Notes under the pieces: model-generated
Seen by the model: only the letters and a program-made list of their open reading frames with translations
The model's database searches: none
What the model was told of the DNA's origin: nothing
In this document: positions 5,210 to 5,416 of the stretch, piece by piece
Layout of the letters: every line of letters begins with the position of its first letter
Numbering within the stretch: position 1 is the stretch's first letter
Made by a program: the position numbers and the translations under genes
NCBI GenBank assembly: GCA_021786695.1
Contig: JAJYMT010000011.1
Span: 1 to 5,416 of the forward strand
Length of the DNA stretch: 5,416 nucleotides
From: a bacterium
GTDB lineage: Bacteria > Patescibacteriota > Patescibacteriia > Patescibacteriales > GWE2-39-37
Direction: 5' to 3'

Positions 5210-5416
5210 ATGAACCGATTCCGTATCACCTCGCTCGCCCTGCTCTTCACGGTTTTCACCCTCATCCTCTCCGCTTGCGGAGGCGGCGGGGGCGGAGGCA
5301 ACCCGAACCCCGGCACCGGCCTGGCGCCCCTCATCACCGGTCTCACGGTCGGCACGCCGATCGGCGACAACGTGAGCGTCACGCTCACGGTCGATCCGAA
5401 GGATCCTTCGGCGATC
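5210..5416 (+). CDS. N-terminal part of a lipoprotein (gene continues past the right edge)
   Basis: Only the first 69 codons are present, and the frame is open to the end of the window. The protein begins MNRFR, has a hydrophobic stretch to about residue 20, and then the lipobox 'LSAC' with Cys23, so it is predicted to be cleaved by signal peptidase II, lipidated and membrane-anchored. Seven glycines and a Pro/Gly/Asn linker follow the cysteine. The next residues, 'LITGLTVGTPIGDNVSVTLTVDP', look like the start of an immunoglobulin-like or other beta-sandwich extracellular domain; this is tentative. The gene is divergent from the fibre-like gene and shares its intergenic region. Its GC content is about 69 % with mostly G or C at third positions, clearly higher than its neighbours. 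Together with its perfect Shine-Dalgarno, this hints at a different expression style or a different origin. Confidence 0.82.
   Translation, partial: MNRFRITSLALLFTVFTLILSACGGGGGGGNPNPGTGLAPLITGLTVGTPIGDNVSVTLTVDPKDPSAI

Noticed and set aside
5167..5388. A 73-codon minus-strand open frame opposite the lipoprotein start
   Set aside because: It overlaps the lipoprotein gene, which has a perfect Shine-Dalgarno, signal sequence and lipobox. Its Pro/Arg-rich translation is the complement of the Gly-rich linker.
5185..5416. Alternative plus-strand start at ATG 5185 in another frame
   Set aside because: The translation is His/Arg/Pro-rich with no signal sequence and it has no Shine-Dalgarno. ATG 5210 has AAGGAGGT at 5-base spacing and encodes a clear lipoprotein signal.

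Overview
The window most likely comes from an uncultured bacterium of the Candidate Phyla Radiation (Patescibacteria, Parcubacteria-like). This is an inference. It rests on a small exported fibre-like protein with the 'WTNP.C.PPN.NVAAPINVG' segment that I associate with these genomes, a stand-alone pyruvoyl-type arginine decarboxylase, genes without Shine-Dalgarno sequences, and intergenic space full of short structured repeats. The four complete genes all end in TAA, and nothing requires a non-standard code. GC content is uneven: mostly 50-65 % in coding DNA, 22-40 % in the 3' third of the fibre gene, and about 69 % in the partial gene at the right edge.

Layout. Four complete genes lie on the minus strand. 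In transcription order they are a secreted fibre-like protein (4916-4134), an 860-residue exported helical-repeat protein (4037-1455), a pyruvoyl-dependent arginine decarboxylase (1304-756) and an ECF-type sigma factor (521-18). At the right edge the 5' end of a lipoprotein gene (5210 to beyond 5416) runs divergently on the plus strand. The divergent region 4917-5209 holds two opposed promoters, each with an extended -10. It also holds a 56-nt element that folds as a three-way junction in the leader of the fibre gene. A strong intrinsic terminator (1382-1419) closes the 860-residue gene. Two related hairpins (666-698 and 714-749) follow the decarboxylase. The same four-unit heptamer array sits at the 3' end of both the 860-residue gene and the sigma-factor gene.

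How the parts may work together. Three of the five genes encode cell-envelope or extracellular products: fibre protein, large helical protein with a possible S-layer-like C-terminus, and lipoprotein. One encodes an alternative sigma factor and one a polyamine-pathway enzyme. The region reads as a cell-surface locus, with the sigma factor as a possible but unproven regulator. I see no CRISPR array, tRNA, rRNA, transposase or defence gene. The best candidates for undescribed biology are the three-way-junction leader element, the tandem GGTGTCGGACGCC hairpins, and the roughly 85-residue five-fold repeat protein.
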